64,000 bases of DNA from Alcaligenes endophyticus (GTDB lineage: Bacteria; Pseudomonadota; Gammaproteobacteria; Burkholderiales; Burkholderiaceae_B). The position numbers were made by a program, and so were the translations under genes. This document shows positions 54,957 to 63,525 of this stretch, in pieces; the first letter of the stretch is position 1, and each line of letters starts with the position of its first letter. The notes beneath the pieces were generated by a model that was not told the DNA's origin, made no database searches, and saw only the letters and a program-made list of their open reading frames with translations. The stretch covers positions 62,001-126,000 of the forward strand of contig NZ_JAPKND010000003.1 of NCBI RefSeq assembly GCF_026344035.1. The letters run 5' to 3'.

Positions 54957-55793
54957 TTAATTGCTTCTTATTGGTACCGGACCGCCCTGATGAGAAAAAC
55001 ACCCCACATCAATAACGGTTCCGGAGATGGCCGCTGCTGCAGGCGATAATAAAAAACCAATCGCATTCGCCATATCAGCGCCTGACATTGGACGGCCCGC
55101 TACTGTTCCGGGACTTGGACGACTAGTAAACTTCTCGATATCGCCCCCAAAACGACCCACGCTCATCCCAGTTACAATTCCACCTCCTCCGGGAATTACG
55201 ACGTTCACCCGCACCCCCTCATGAAAATGGTCGTAAGCCATAGCCGTGCTCAAAGCCAAGAGGCCACCTTTGCTACTCGCATAAGCAGCCATGCCCGGCT
55301 TGCCGTATCCGGCACCAGAGCCGACATTAACGATGGAGCCACCACCTTGAGCAATAAGGTGCGGCAAGACCGCTCGACTCATCAGGTACGCACCTTTCAG
55401 ATTGACCTCCAGAATGCGCATAAATAAAGCCTCATCAGTGCTTAATACCGTACCTAAAGGGCCGATAGCGGCATTATTTACTAGACCATCAATCCGTCCA
55501 AAACACTCCAAGGCAGTCGTGGCTACTAATTGCGTATCCTTAGCCGACGATACATCGGCCTCTAGTACCTTAATTTTTTCAGACAGGCCTAAGGACTCTG
55601 CCCGCTCCTGAAAATCGGTAAACCCTTGCGCGGTACTGGAAACTTGCGGACTGCTTAAACCGAAGGCCAGCACACGATGCCCCGCCTTGGCTAAGGCTAT
55701 CGTGACATCCAACCCCAAACCATAGGTGCCACCTGTCACAATCGTGACAGGCTCGTGATCATTGGTGCTCATAGTAGGCAGGCGACTAATCAT
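54957..55793 (-). CDS. short-chain dehydrogenase, probable cis-dihydrodiol dehydrogenase
   Basis: 278 residues if started at the ATG at 55793, which overlaps the alpha-subunit stop by 8 bases (coupling); an ATG at 55772 (MSTNDHEP) is an alternative, and neither has a clear Shine-Dalgarno. SDR motifs: IVTGGTYGLGLDVT (cofactor), LVNNAAIGPLG, VNVGSGAGYG (Ser) and AAYASSKGGLLAL (Tyr-x3-Lys). Its place between the alpha and beta genes of a Rieske dioxygenase suggests it re-aromatises the cis-dihydrodiol to a catechol, as BenD or HcaB do. Confidence 0.82.
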   Translation of the reverse strand: MISRLPTMSTNDHEPVTIVTGGTYGLGLDVTIALAKAGHRVLAFGLSSPQVSSTAQGFTDFQERAESLGLSEKIKVLEADVSSAKDTQLVATTALECFGRIDGLVNNAAIGPLGTVLSTDEALFMRILEVNLKGAYLMSRAVLPHLIAQGGGSIVNVGSGAGYGKPGMAAYASSKGGLLALSTAMAYDHFHEGVRVNVVIPGGGGIVTGMSVGRFGGDIEKFTSRPSPGTVAGRPMSGADMANAIGFLLSPAAAAISGTVIDVGCFSHQGGPVPIRSN

Positions 55794-57114
55794 GTTTACC
55801 CAACAGCACTTCCCAGTCTGCATTATTCATATAGTCGCGCCAGCGACGATAGAACTGACGGGGATTTTCCTCGCTCACCTGCAAACTCACGTTGCCGGCT
55901 ACGGGTCCACTGCCTACAGGCTCTACAGCACCCAACGATTGCATGTAGTTGTATGGGTGACGACGGGCTATAGGTCCACGGGTCGCCGCGGTAGCATGAT
56001 TCCAGTTTTCCATATCATCCTGCTCCGTCATGCCAGCAGGGCCGGAGTAGCGCATATAATAACGACGCAGGAAATCTTTCACTGACTGAGGCGCATCCTT
56101 GTCGACAAGGAAGAAACGCCACGCTTCGGTGGACTCGGGGCCATGCGGATGCCAGACACAAATTGAACGGGGCTGGCGACCATGAAATGAAGCGTTGGGA
56201 AACAAGGTGCCCACAAAGGGAACTAAACGTGCTTGCTCGCCCAAGCGACGCTGCCGCTCTTCGTGGCAATGACGAAAATATTCTGCAATTTCAGGATTGT
56301 TCTGGAAGGTATCCACGAATGGCGAGTCCTCCGGAATAATGGCACTATGTACACCGTGACCTGCCGGAAAGTTCACCCATAGGTGTTTAGCATGCTCCAA
56401 CTCGTTATCTCGGCGCCCCTTTACTCCCGCCTCTGCGCTGGGGCCAATACCTACTAGGTCCACAGAACGATGGCTGACATTGTGATAAGTATCACCCAAG
56501 AAGTTTTCTGCTGGAAACTTCCAGTTGCAGGGAATGATCCACTTGTGTACCCCCATCAATACTTCTGATCCGCCCTCCCGACCGTCGCGAGAATCTAAGG
56601 CCAAATCCAGATGGAGTAAAGCATCACCCATATAGGTGTGAAAATCGGGAGCATCTTTATCCCAAGTCGCCCAAATAGTGCCTTTATAGTTCTGTAACTG
56701 AGCCACCTCAATCAATGACCAGTCTTCTTTGTTCAAACAGTCTTCATATAAGCTTTTATATTGGGGTACACCAAATAATTTGCCCTCGGTGGTAAAACTC
56801 CAGCTATGGTAAGGGCAAGTAAATAGGGTGGTATTGCCCTTATCGTACTGACATACCTTCATACCGCGATGTCGACATGAATTCAAAAACACATGAATCT
56901 TGTTTTTTTTATCACGTGTCAAAATCACTGACTCGGTGCCCATACGAGAGGTAAAGAAATCGCCTGGATTAGGTATCTGGCTTTCATGACCAACAAATAG
57001 CCATGCACGCGTGAATACCTTCTCAACCTCTTCATCAAAAATCGATTTGGCGGAGAATATCTCGCGACTGATCAGACCCTGATCAGTATCAATTAATGCA
57101 TCATAATTCATCAT
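55786..57114 (-). CDS. Rieske aromatic-ring dioxygenase, large (alpha) subunit
   Basis: 442 residues. The Rieske [2Fe-2S] motif is CRHRGMKVC...CPYHSW (CxH-x17-CxxH, ~80-103). The mononuclear iron site is in ENFLGDTYHNVSH (bridging Asp, two His, ~205-217), with its carboxylate ligand further on. It adds both atoms of O2 to an aromatic ring to give a cis-dihydrodiol. The two in-frame ATGs at the start (57114 and 57111) are equivalent. The substrate is not readable from sequence; genomic context with hpaD points to a phenylacetate-type acid. Confidence 0.92.
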   Translation of the reverse strand: MMNYDALIDTDQGLISREIFSAKSIFDEEVEKVFTRAWLFVGHESQIPNPGDFFTSRMGTESVILTRDKKNKIHVFLNSCRHRGMKVCQYDKGNTTLFTCPYHSWSFTTEGKLFGVPQYKSLYEDCLNKEDWSLIEVAQLQNYKGTIWATWDKDAPDFHTYMGDALLHLDLALDSRDGREGGSEVLMGVHKWIIPCNWKFPAENFLGDTYHNVSHRSVDLVGIGPSAEAGVKGRRDNELEHAKHLWVNFPAGHGVHSAIIPEDSPFVDTFQNNPEIAEYFRHCHEERQRRLGEQARLVPFVGTLFPNASFHGRQPRSICVWHPHGPESTEAWRFFLVDKDAPQSVKDFLRRYYMRYSGPAGMTEQDDMENWNHATAATRGPIARRHPYNYMQSLGAVEPVGSGPVAGNVSLQVSEENPRQFYRRWRDYMNNADWEVLLGKHD

Positions 57115-57145
57115 AAAATCACATCCTTTTCTACACTACAAAGAT

Positions 57146-58150
57146 TCAGGTGAAGCGTTCGCATAGTATTTCGCTCTTACGAATGCCTGCCTTAATCGCT
57201 GCCGCTCGTGCAGCATTGACCATGGGAGGTGGCCCACATACATAGACTTTGGTATTTTTAGCCAATGACATTTTCTCAATCAACTCTGTGGCATATCCGG
57301 TATGACAGCCTTCTGGAGCATTCTGCTCTGCCGCCAAGCTTACTGTCAGACTAGGTATGCGCTGCCTGAGCGACTCCAGCTCGTCTAGCGCAAATAAGTG
57401 CTCTCGGCTACGTACTCCTACTAATAAATCAATAGGTGCCAGACGCTGAGCTTCATCCATTGTTTCCAGGTTTTTAAGCATTGCCAAAAATGGCGCCAGC
57501 CCCGTTCCACCGGCAACAAACAATCTCGGTCGCGACTCTTCGCGCAAGAAAAAACCACCTCTAGGAGCACTAATTTCCAATGTGTCTCCAGGCTGAGCTT
57601 GCTCGAGCAGCCAAGTGGAAAACCAACCCTCTGAAACTAAACGCACATAAAAAATCAGTTGATGATCGCCTACCTTATTCGCCATGGAATAGGATCGCCA
57701 ATCTGTCGCGCCGGAAGGACGCATACGCACATATTGCCCTGGCAAAAAATCCACACCACTGGACACTTGGACCTCAATGCGTAATGTCTCTGCCGCAACC
57801 TGCTCTAGGGCTGTAATGTGGCCCAATTGAGGCGGAGCTTCGATGGCGCTTGCCTCGGACGAGTCATAAGGCAATGCCAGTACGGCATCACTTTCCAAAC
57901 GAGCTACGCAACATAAACGTGCACCGTCGTCACACTCATCCTCAGACAACACCAAAGGATCGTAATCACCTGGCTCAACTTGCCCGGCCACACATTGCGC
58001 TACACAGGTTCCACATTGGCCGTTAGAGCAATCGGTTAATAGGGTTAAACCTGACTCAAGAGCGGCCTCAACCACCGTTTGGCCCTTACGAGCACTCAGT
58101 TGTGTACTGAGCCCATCTTCAAATAAAAGCGTCATCGTCACTGTGGACAT
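57146..58150 (-). CDS. dioxygenase electron-transfer component (ferredoxin-NAD(P)H reductase, BenC type)
   Basis: 334 residues in three parts: N-terminal plant-type [2Fe-2S] ferredoxin (~1-95) with CSNGQCGTC and a fourth Cys in ARLCC; FAD domain (~105-200) with YVRMRPSG and RSYSMAN; and NAD domain (~205-330) with FVAGGTGLAPFLAML and YVCGPPPMV. This two-component layout (reductase carrying its own ferredoxin) defines class IB dioxygenases such as benzoate dioxygenase. It feeds NADH electrons to the Rieske centre of the alpha subunit. It precedes the alpha gene by 31 bp. Confidence 0.92.
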   Translation of the reverse strand: MSTVTMTLLFEDGLSTQLSARKGQTVVEAALESGLTLLTDCSNGQCGTCVAQCVAGQVEPGDYDPLVLSEDECDDGARLCCVARLESDAVLALPYDSSEASAIEAPPQLGHITALEQVAAETLRIEVQVSSGVDFLPGQYVRMRPSGATDWRSYSMANKVGDHQLIFYVRLVSEGWFSTWLLEQAQPGDTLEISAPRGGFFLREESRPRLFVAGGTGLAPFLAMLKNLETMDEAQRLAPIDLLVGVRSREHLFALDELESLRQRIPSLTVSLAAEQNAPEGCHTGYATELIEKMSLAKNTKVYVCGPPPMVNAARAAAIKAGIRKSEILCERFT

Positions 58151-58175
58151 ACTTCCCCCTACTTCTTAATACGGC

Positions 58176-59168
58176 TCAGCGCAGCGGGATATTCGCTACT
58201 TTTACAATCTGGGCCCAACGGTCTATATCATCAACAATCCGTTTAGATAAGGCGGCTGCATCAGTATTTCCAGGTTCCATGCCGAGCTGATCCAGCCTGT
58301 GGACCATTTCCTCATCTTGTAAAATTTCATTCATGGCAGCTCGTAGCGTGCTCATTACCGCTTCGGGAGTACCCATAGGCGCTACGAACCCTGTCCAAAT
58401 GGGCGCGTCATAACCCTCTATGCCCGACTCAGCCACTGTAGGCACCATGGGCAAAGTTTTAGATCGTTCGGCCGTGGTCACCGCCAAAGGTTTTAAATGT
58501 CCTGATTTAATATGATTCACGACAGCGCCACTATCCAAAAAGGCGACATCCACCTCATCTTTCATGACCGCCTCAATGGCTGGACCCGATCCCCGGTACA
58601 TGATGTGCGTCAGATCCAGATTGGCCTCTTGAGCCAGGAGCTCTGCAACCAGTTGGAACGAAGTGCTTGCAACACCATGATTTAAACCATTTCCATTCGA
58701 CTCAGAGTAGGCTTTTAAGTCTGCAATCGAGTTGAGCTCTCTATCCTTGTTGGTAACCGCCACTAAAGGAAACGTACCGAGTAACGCAATAGGTTCGAAA
58801 TCTTTTACTGCGTCGTAACTCAAGTCCTTCATTAACACTGGATTGACTGTTAGTCCTCCGCTAGAGGAGACTAAAAGCGTATATCCATCTGCCTCCGCTC
58901 TTGCCACTAAGCCACCAGCAATAGCAGACGCCGCTCCTGGGCGATTTTCAACGATGAAAGGTTGCCCCAATCGAGTCTGCAGCTTTTGTGCAATAGTGCG
59001 TGCAATGATGTCGTTAGTTCCTCCAGGCGCAAACCCAACCACTATTTTCACCGGTCGGGTGGGGTAGTCCTCCTTTGCCATGGCCTGAGTACAGGACAGG
59101 GCTCCTACCAACAGCGCCGCCCCCACTTTGCGCCAATCTCTTACAGCTGAAAACATGAGTTTTTTCAT
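58176..59168 (-). CDS. Bug/TctC-family periplasmic solute-binding protein
   Basis: 330 residues. Signal peptide ~10-32 (VGAALLVGALSCTQAMA, cut before KEDY). Bug motifs: YPTRPVKIVVGFAPGGTNDIIART, FIVENRPGAASAIAGG, EADGYTLLV and VPTVAESGIEGYD. First gene of the operon that continues with the dioxygenase reductase 25 bp later, so it may capture the aromatic acid used by the Rieske enzyme. Confidence 0.9.
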   Translation of the reverse strand: MKKLMFSAVRDWRKVGAALLVGALSCTQAMAKEDYPTRPVKIVVGFAPGGTNDIIARTIAQKLQTRLGQPFIVENRPGAASAIAGGLVARAEADGYTLLVSSSGGLTVNPVLMKDLSYDAVKDFEPIALLGTFPLVAVTNKDRELNSIADLKAYSESNGNGLNHGVASTSFQLVAELLAQEANLDLTHIMYRGSGPAIEAVMKDEVDVAFLDSGAVVNHIKSGHLKPLAVTTAERSKTLPMVPTVAESGIEGYDAPIWTGFVAPMGTPEAVMSTLRAAMNEILQDEEMVHRLDQLGMEPGNTDAAALSKRIVDDIDRWAQIVKVANIPLR

Positions 59169-59200
59169 GGTTATAGATCCTCAGTCTTTGAAAATATTCT

Positions 59201-59237
59201 TGTCCGTCTAGTGAGACTGGAATCCATTGTACGGACA
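59201..59237. promoter_or_regulatory. inverted repeat between the dioxygenase operon and the IclR gene
   Basis: TGTCCGT (59201-59207) and ACGGACA (59231-59237) are perfect inverted arms 23 bp apart, in the promoter region of the divergent Bug/dioxygenase operon. A binding site for the IclR regulator is the natural guess. Confidence 0.4.
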
Positions 59238-59387
59238 TCGTGATGTTTGTCAATATGGGCAGGATGCACTTGTGAGAAAATGGGAGTGCTTGGCTCAATT
59301 GCCGAGCCCATGGCCTATGGAGATAAATTGCTGATTGCCCTTGCCTCTGTAATACTTATAGGCTCGAGCAAAACTAAAGGACGTTGA

Positions 59388-60155
59388 ATGGTGGAATCTG
59401 ATAAAGAAAAAACAGGCACAGCGAGTGTGCGCGCGGTTGATCGCGCCCTCGACATACTGTCTGCTTTCGGTGCTGACGATAGGGAGCTAACGGCCTCTGA
59501 CTTGTTAGTACGCACTAAGTTGTCACGTCCAACCTTGTATCGGCTGCTCTATACTCTAGAAGAAAAGAACTTCATCAGCTCAAGTGGTGACCCCCAGCGT
59601 TTTCGCTTGGGTCCTGCAGTAGGACGCTTATCCTGGGCTTGGTCTTCCAGCTTTGATATTACCGAACTCGCTACACCGGTATTGCGCGAAATCGGCGAGA
59701 ATACGGGCGAAACCGTTGCTTTATTCATGCACCATGGTGCTTTGCGCGTTTGTGTGTCGGAATTTGCTAGCACTAACCCTCTTAGCTTTAAGCGTGGTGT
59801 CGGGTACAGTGAACAGGTAGTTATTGGCGCTAGCGGCCGGGCCATTTTAGCTTGGCTAAATCCAAGCCCTGACGAACTAATCACATACTGCCAATCAGCC
59901 GGACTCGACCCTACTGTGCTGGCGCAGCAACTTGAGGATGTACGCCAGACAGGCTATGCAATTAGTCACGATGAGATAATTAAAGGAGCCGTCGCTGTTG
60001 CTGTCCCATTCTTTGGTAATAATGGTAAGGTCATGGGCTCTATTGGCGTATTTGGACCTGCTGTGCGCATGACTCAAAAACAAATCGCCGATATAACACC
60101 AAAAATCATCGAATCGGTACGCAAGCTCACCGTTTCCTTAGGCGGCACACAATAA
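59388..60155 (+). CDS. IclR-family transcriptional regulator
   Basis: 255 residues. The N-terminal winged helix (~12-75) reads SVRAVDRALDILSAFG, LTASDLLVRTKLSRPTLYRLLYTL; the C-terminal effector domain (~80-250) has ETVALFMHHGALRVC and VPFFGNNGKVMGSIGVFGP. IclR regulators typically control catabolism of aromatic acids such as protocatechuate or homogentisate. Divergent from the Rieske dioxygenase operon by 219 bp, which is its likely target. Confidence 0.9.
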   Translation: MVESDKEKTGTASVRAVDRALDILSAFGADDRELTASDLLVRTKLSRPTLYRLLYTLEEKNFISSSGDPQRFRLGPAVGRLSWAWSSSFDITELATPVLREIGENTGETVALFMHHGALRVCVSEFASTNPLSFKRGVGYSEQVVIGASGRAILAWLNPSPDELITYCQSAGLDPTVLAQQLEDVRQTGYAISHDEIIKGAVAVAVPFFGNNGKVMGSIGVFGPAVRMTQKQIADITPKIIESVRKLTVSLGGTQ

Positions 60156-60170
60156 GTTCCTTACTGCTTC

Positions 60171-60192
60171 AGGCTACACAGAGACGTAGCCT
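60171..60192. terminator. hairpin between convergent iclR-like and marR-like genes
   Basis: AGGCTAC (60171-60177) pairs with GTAGCCT (60186-60192) around an 8-base loop. No long T-run follows, so termination is only probable. Confidence 0.4.
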
Positions 60193-60638
60193 TACTCTGT
60201 GGGAGCTGGCAAGACAGCTGCTTTCTCTAGACCTTTGACTAATACCTCGAGGGTATCGGTGCCTAATAAGGTTTCAATATTTTTATAATGCTCTTCGATA
60301 CAGGCTCGTAACTCCACAGCTAAATTCTGACTGTAGGGCGTGAGCTTGACATAGACCTTGCGCATATCACAGGGTTTACGGAAACGCTTAACCAACCCTG
60401 CTTTCTCCATCCTAGCCAATACACCACTTAGGCTAGGAGCAAGAATAAACGCCTCCTCGGCGATTCGCCCAGCTTCTAGATCTTCCAAACTGTCTAAGGC
60501 ACGTATAACACGCCATTGTTGCTCCGTCAGGCCGTAACGACGTAACTCAATACGAAAATACGCCATGACCGCTTCGCGAGCCCGTAATAAAAGCAGAGGA
60601 AGATTACATCGTTGCGTCGGCCGATTCATAGTTGTCAT
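60192..60638 (-). CDS. MarR-family regulator, HpaR paralogue
   Basis: 148 residues. Same layout as HpaR at 50641-51129: NLPLLLLRAREAVMAYFR, YGLTEQQWRVIRAL, LAPSLSGVLARMEKAGLVKR and a wing with MRKVYVKLT. It is divergent from the FAD hydroxylase gene (60801), and a perfect palindrome overlaps that gene's promoter, so it probably represses it. Its ligand is expected to be the hydroxylase's substrate or product. Confidence 0.88.
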   Translation of the reverse strand: MTTMNRPTQRCNLPLLLLRAREAVMAYFRIELRRYGLTEQQWRVIRALDSLEDLEAGRIAEEAFILAPSLSGVLARMEKAGLVKRFRKPCDMRKVYVKLTPYSQNLAVELRACIEEHYKNIETLLGTDTLEVLVKGLEKAAVLPAPTE

Positions 60639-60715
60639 TACCTTGAGTCTATTATTGAAGCGGCTCTAGTGTAACGGACACCGGTACACGAAACACCCTT
60701 TTCTGCACAGAGTTG

Positions 60716-60743
60716 TTGACATCGAAAATAATTTTACTATACG
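60716..60743 (+). promoter_or_regulatory. sigma-70 promoter of the FAD hydroxylase operon
   Basis: TTGACA (60716-60721), 16-base spacer, TATACG (60738-60743). The start point near 60750 falls inside the palindromic operator, and the ATG is at 60801 after AAAGG. Confidence 0.55.
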
Positions 60744-60744
60744 A

Positions 60745-60764
60745 TTACTTAATATATTAAGTAA
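60745..60764. promoter_or_regulatory. perfect 20-bp palindrome, operator for the HpaR-like regulator
   Basis: TTACTTAATATATTAAGTAA reads the same on both strands and lies just behind the -10 element, over the expected start point. This is the usual place for a MarR repressor. Confidence 0.7.
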
Positions 60765-60800
60765 ATTAACTATAAATAGCAGGATAAAGGAAACCTTTTA

Positions 60801-62453
60801 ATGGGCAAAAAAATAGAAACTCCGGTATTAATTATTGGTGCCGGGCCCGTAGGATTAACACTGGCAATTGACCTGGCTTGGCGAGGCGTGGCAGTCACTG
60901 TCATTGAACAACGTGCGCGTGATGTCTTGCCGCCGGTTAAGTGCAATCACACGTCTGCTCGCTCGATGGAGATCTTCCGACGACTCGGTCTCGCAAGTAA
61001 ATTGCGTAGCAGCGGTTTACCCGAAGACTATCCACACTCAATCTCTTATCGAACTTCTGCCACGGGAGTAGAGTTAACAAAAATTCCTATTCCTAGCCGT
61101 AAAGATCGATACACAGAAACTGAAGGGCCTGACTGCGGCTGGCCGACACCAGAACCACCTCATCGCATTAACCAAATTTTTCTTGAACCCATCTTGTTTG
61201 AGCACGCCGATACGCTTAGCAATATCCAAATTCTGAGCAGTACCGAGTTTGTTGGCGTAACGCAAACCGAGACGGATGCAACGGTCACTGTACGCAACTT
61301 ACTCTCTGGTGAGACCTACGATATTAGCTGTCAATACATGATCGGGTGCGATGGCGGGAAGTCGTCAGTACGTAAAGCAATTGGCGCTACCCTACAAGGC
61401 GATGCCGTGATTCAACGCGTACAATCTACCTACATTCGAGCCCGCTCGTTGCTTGAGAACATGCCAGAAGGCCCCGCTTGGGCCACTTTCTCACTCAATC
61501 CAAAACGTTGCGGCAATATGTACGCTATTGATGGGGTTGAGCGTTGGCTTATTCATAATTATCTAAAAGATGACGAGCCTGATTTTGACTCCGTGGATCG
61601 CGATGCAGCAATTCGAGATATCCTCGGTGTTGCGCCTGATTTCGAGTATGAGGTGCTCAGTAATGAGGACTGGTATGGGCGCCGTCTAGTTGCTGACAAA
61701 TTCCGGAGTCAACGAATTTTCCTTTGCGGTGATTCGGCACATATCTGGGTTCCTTACGCTGGTTACGGCATGAATGCAGGAATTGCTGATGCGGCTAACC
61801 TGTCTTGGCTATTAGCCGCTCACCTCAATGGCTGGGCTCCCGCGTCCATACTGAACGCCTATACCCTAGAACGACAGCCTATTACTGAGCAAGTGTCCCA
61901 TTTTGTGATGGATCACTGCATGGCCATGGCACGTCAACGCATGAGCGTACCTGACAATATTACTGAGGATAGCCCCGCAGGGGAGGCTGCCCGACAAAAA
62001 CTAGGCGAAGACGCCTATGCTCTCAATGTTCAGCAATATGCTTGCTCTGGCTTAAATTTTGGTTATTTCTACGACCAATCTCCTTTAATCGCCTATGACG
62101 CAGAAAAGCAACCTAGCTACAGCATGGCGACGTATACCCCATCGACGGTTCCCGGCTGTCGCACACCACACTTGTGGTTACGCGATGGACGATCTTTATA
62201 CGATGCTTTGGGCCCCGAATATACGCTGCTTAGACTGGACCCTCAAATTGATGTCAGCCCCATAATGACAGCAGCTCAGGAACAAGGTGTACCGCTTCAG
62301 GTTCTGGACGTGGACTCAGACGAAGCCAGTGTGTTGTATCCGCAAAAATTGGTGTTATCGCGCCCAGATCAGCATATAGCCTGGCGAGGTGATGCTATCC
62401 CCCCTGATGTATCAGGCTTGATTGACCGAATCCGTGGAGTCTATAGCAACTAG
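60801..62453 (+). CDS. FAD-dependent aromatic hydroxylase (PHBH/MhpA-like)
   Basis: 550 residues. Group A flavoprotein monooxygenase: N-terminal FAD motif VLIIGAGPVGLTLAIDLAWRG (GxGxxG, ~9-29), the DG motif in MIGCDGGKSSVRKAIG, and the GD motif in FLCGDSAHIWVPYAGYGMNAGIADAANLSW (short parts quoted). A C-terminal thioredoxin-like domain (~420-550) is usual in the PheA/MhpA group. It adds one hydroxyl ortho to an existing one on a phenolic acid using NAD(P)H and O2. The substrate is not known. It is followed by a Bug receptor and a ThDP enzyme. Confidence 0.88.
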   Translation: MGKKIETPVLIIGAGPVGLTLAIDLAWRGVAVTVIEQRARDVLPPVKCNHTSARSMEIFRRLGLASKLRSSGLPEDYPHSISYRTSATGVELTKIPIPSRKDRYTETEGPDCGWPTPEPPHRINQIFLEPILFEHADTLSNIQILSSTEFVGVTQTETDATVTVRNLLSGETYDISCQYMIGCDGGKSSVRKAIGATLQGDAVIQRVQSTYIRARSLLENMPEGPAWATFSLNPKRCGNMYAIDGVERWLIHNYLKDDEPDFDSVDRDAAIRDILGVAPDFEYEVLSNEDWYGRRLVADKFRSQRIFLCGDSAHIWVPYAGYGMNAGIADAANLSWLLAAHLNGWAPASILNAYTLERQPITEQVSHFVMDHCMAMARQRMSVPDNITEDSPAGEAARQKLGEDAYALNVQQYACSGLNFGYFYDQSPLIAYDAEKQPSYSMATYTPSTVPGCRTPHLWLRDGRSLYDALGPEYTLLRLDPQIDVSPIMTAAQEQGVPLQVLDVDSDEASVLYPQKLVLSRPDQHIAWRGDAIPPDVSGLIDRIRGVYSN

Positions 62454-62515
62454 GACAGATACATTTTCCACACTAATTTTAAAAATATTAATACACCCTT
62501 ATTGGAGACAAAATA

Positions 62516-63496
62516 ATGAACACATGGACAAAATTGCTGGCCGTCAGCACTATTTTCATAGCTGGCACAGGAACTGGGCTGACTAAATCCTACCCAAGTG
62601 GCCCAATCACTCTCATCGTGCCTTTTGCGCCTGGCGCCTCAGCTGATGGTATTGCACGGCTGATCGCCAAAGACCTATCAACCTCTACCGGCCAAACCGT
62701 TATTGTGGAAAATAAACCAGGCGGGGGTGGGGTTAATGGCTTATTACTATTGGCTAATGCTAAAGCAGACGGCTATACGATTGCTATCGGTGCCACTGGG
62801 GCCATTGTTGTGAACCCTCATTTACCCGATGGAGGGAAACTCGACCCCCAGCAGCACCTCACTCCCTTGGCTAAACTGGTGGATATCCCATTGGTGATGA
62901 TTGCCGGCAAAGATAGCGGTTTTACGTCTATTGCAGATTTGCTGGCTAAAACCAAGAAAGGCACTGGCGACACCACCTATGGCACACCTGGACAATATAC
63001 TGCTCAACATCTGGCTGGTGAGCTTTTAGCGTCTATGACTGAAACTGATTTGATCGCTGTGCCTTACCGTGGCAGTGCCCCCGCTGTCGCTGATATTCTA
63101 GGTGGTCAGTTGCCCACTGCGATCGTGGACTTAACCTCTGCAGCTCCGTTAATTCAAGCCAATAAGGTGCTTGCTCTGGGCGTCACCAGTCCGGAACGAT
63201 CTCGTATTGCCCCCACTATCCCAACCATTGCTGAGAGCGGCGTACCGAACTATTCCGCTACCGCTTGGCTAGGCATGTTTGCGCCAGCCAATACACCTAC
63301 CCCAGTAGTAGAGAAATTGTCAGCCAGCTTGGAAGCTGCTCTTACAAACAAGGAGGTGCAGGAACGCATTATGTCCTTATCAGCAGAGCCAGCCTATTTG
63401 TCCGCTCAGAAGTTCGCCCCCTTTATTGTCAACGAACTCAATAAATGGGGTTCCATTATTTCTGCCTCAACAGCTACCGCTCAACAGGCCAACTAA
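62516..63496 (+). CDS. Bug/TctC-family periplasmic solute-binding protein
   Basis: 326 residues; TTGGAG lies upstream. Signal peptide ~1-24 (LLAVSTIFIAGTGTGLTKS). Bug motifs: YPSGPITLIVPFAPGASADGIARL, VIVENKPGGGGVNG, KADGYTIA, IPTIAESGVPNYS. It lies 62 bp after the FAD hydroxylase and 29 bp before the ThDP enzyme, in one unit. Probably delivers an aromatic acid linked to that pathway. Fourth Bug receptor of the window. Confidence 0.9.
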   Translation: MNTWTKLLAVSTIFIAGTGTGLTKSYPSGPITLIVPFAPGASADGIARLIAKDLSTSTGQTVIVENKPGGGGVNGLLLLANAKADGYTIAIGATGAIVVNPHLPDGGKLDPQQHLTPLAKLVDIPLVMIAGKDSGFTSIADLLAKTKKGTGDTTYGTPGQYTAQHLAGELLASMTETDLIAVPYRGSAPAVADILGGQLPTAIVDLTSAAPLIQANKVLALGVTSPERSRIAPTIPTIAESGVPNYSATAWLGMFAPANTPTPVVEKLSASLEAALTNKEVQERIMSLSAEPAYLSAQKFAPFIVNELNKWGSIISASTATAQQAN

Positions 63497-63525
63497 CAAA
63501 GCCGATTATCTTATTGGAGTAACGC

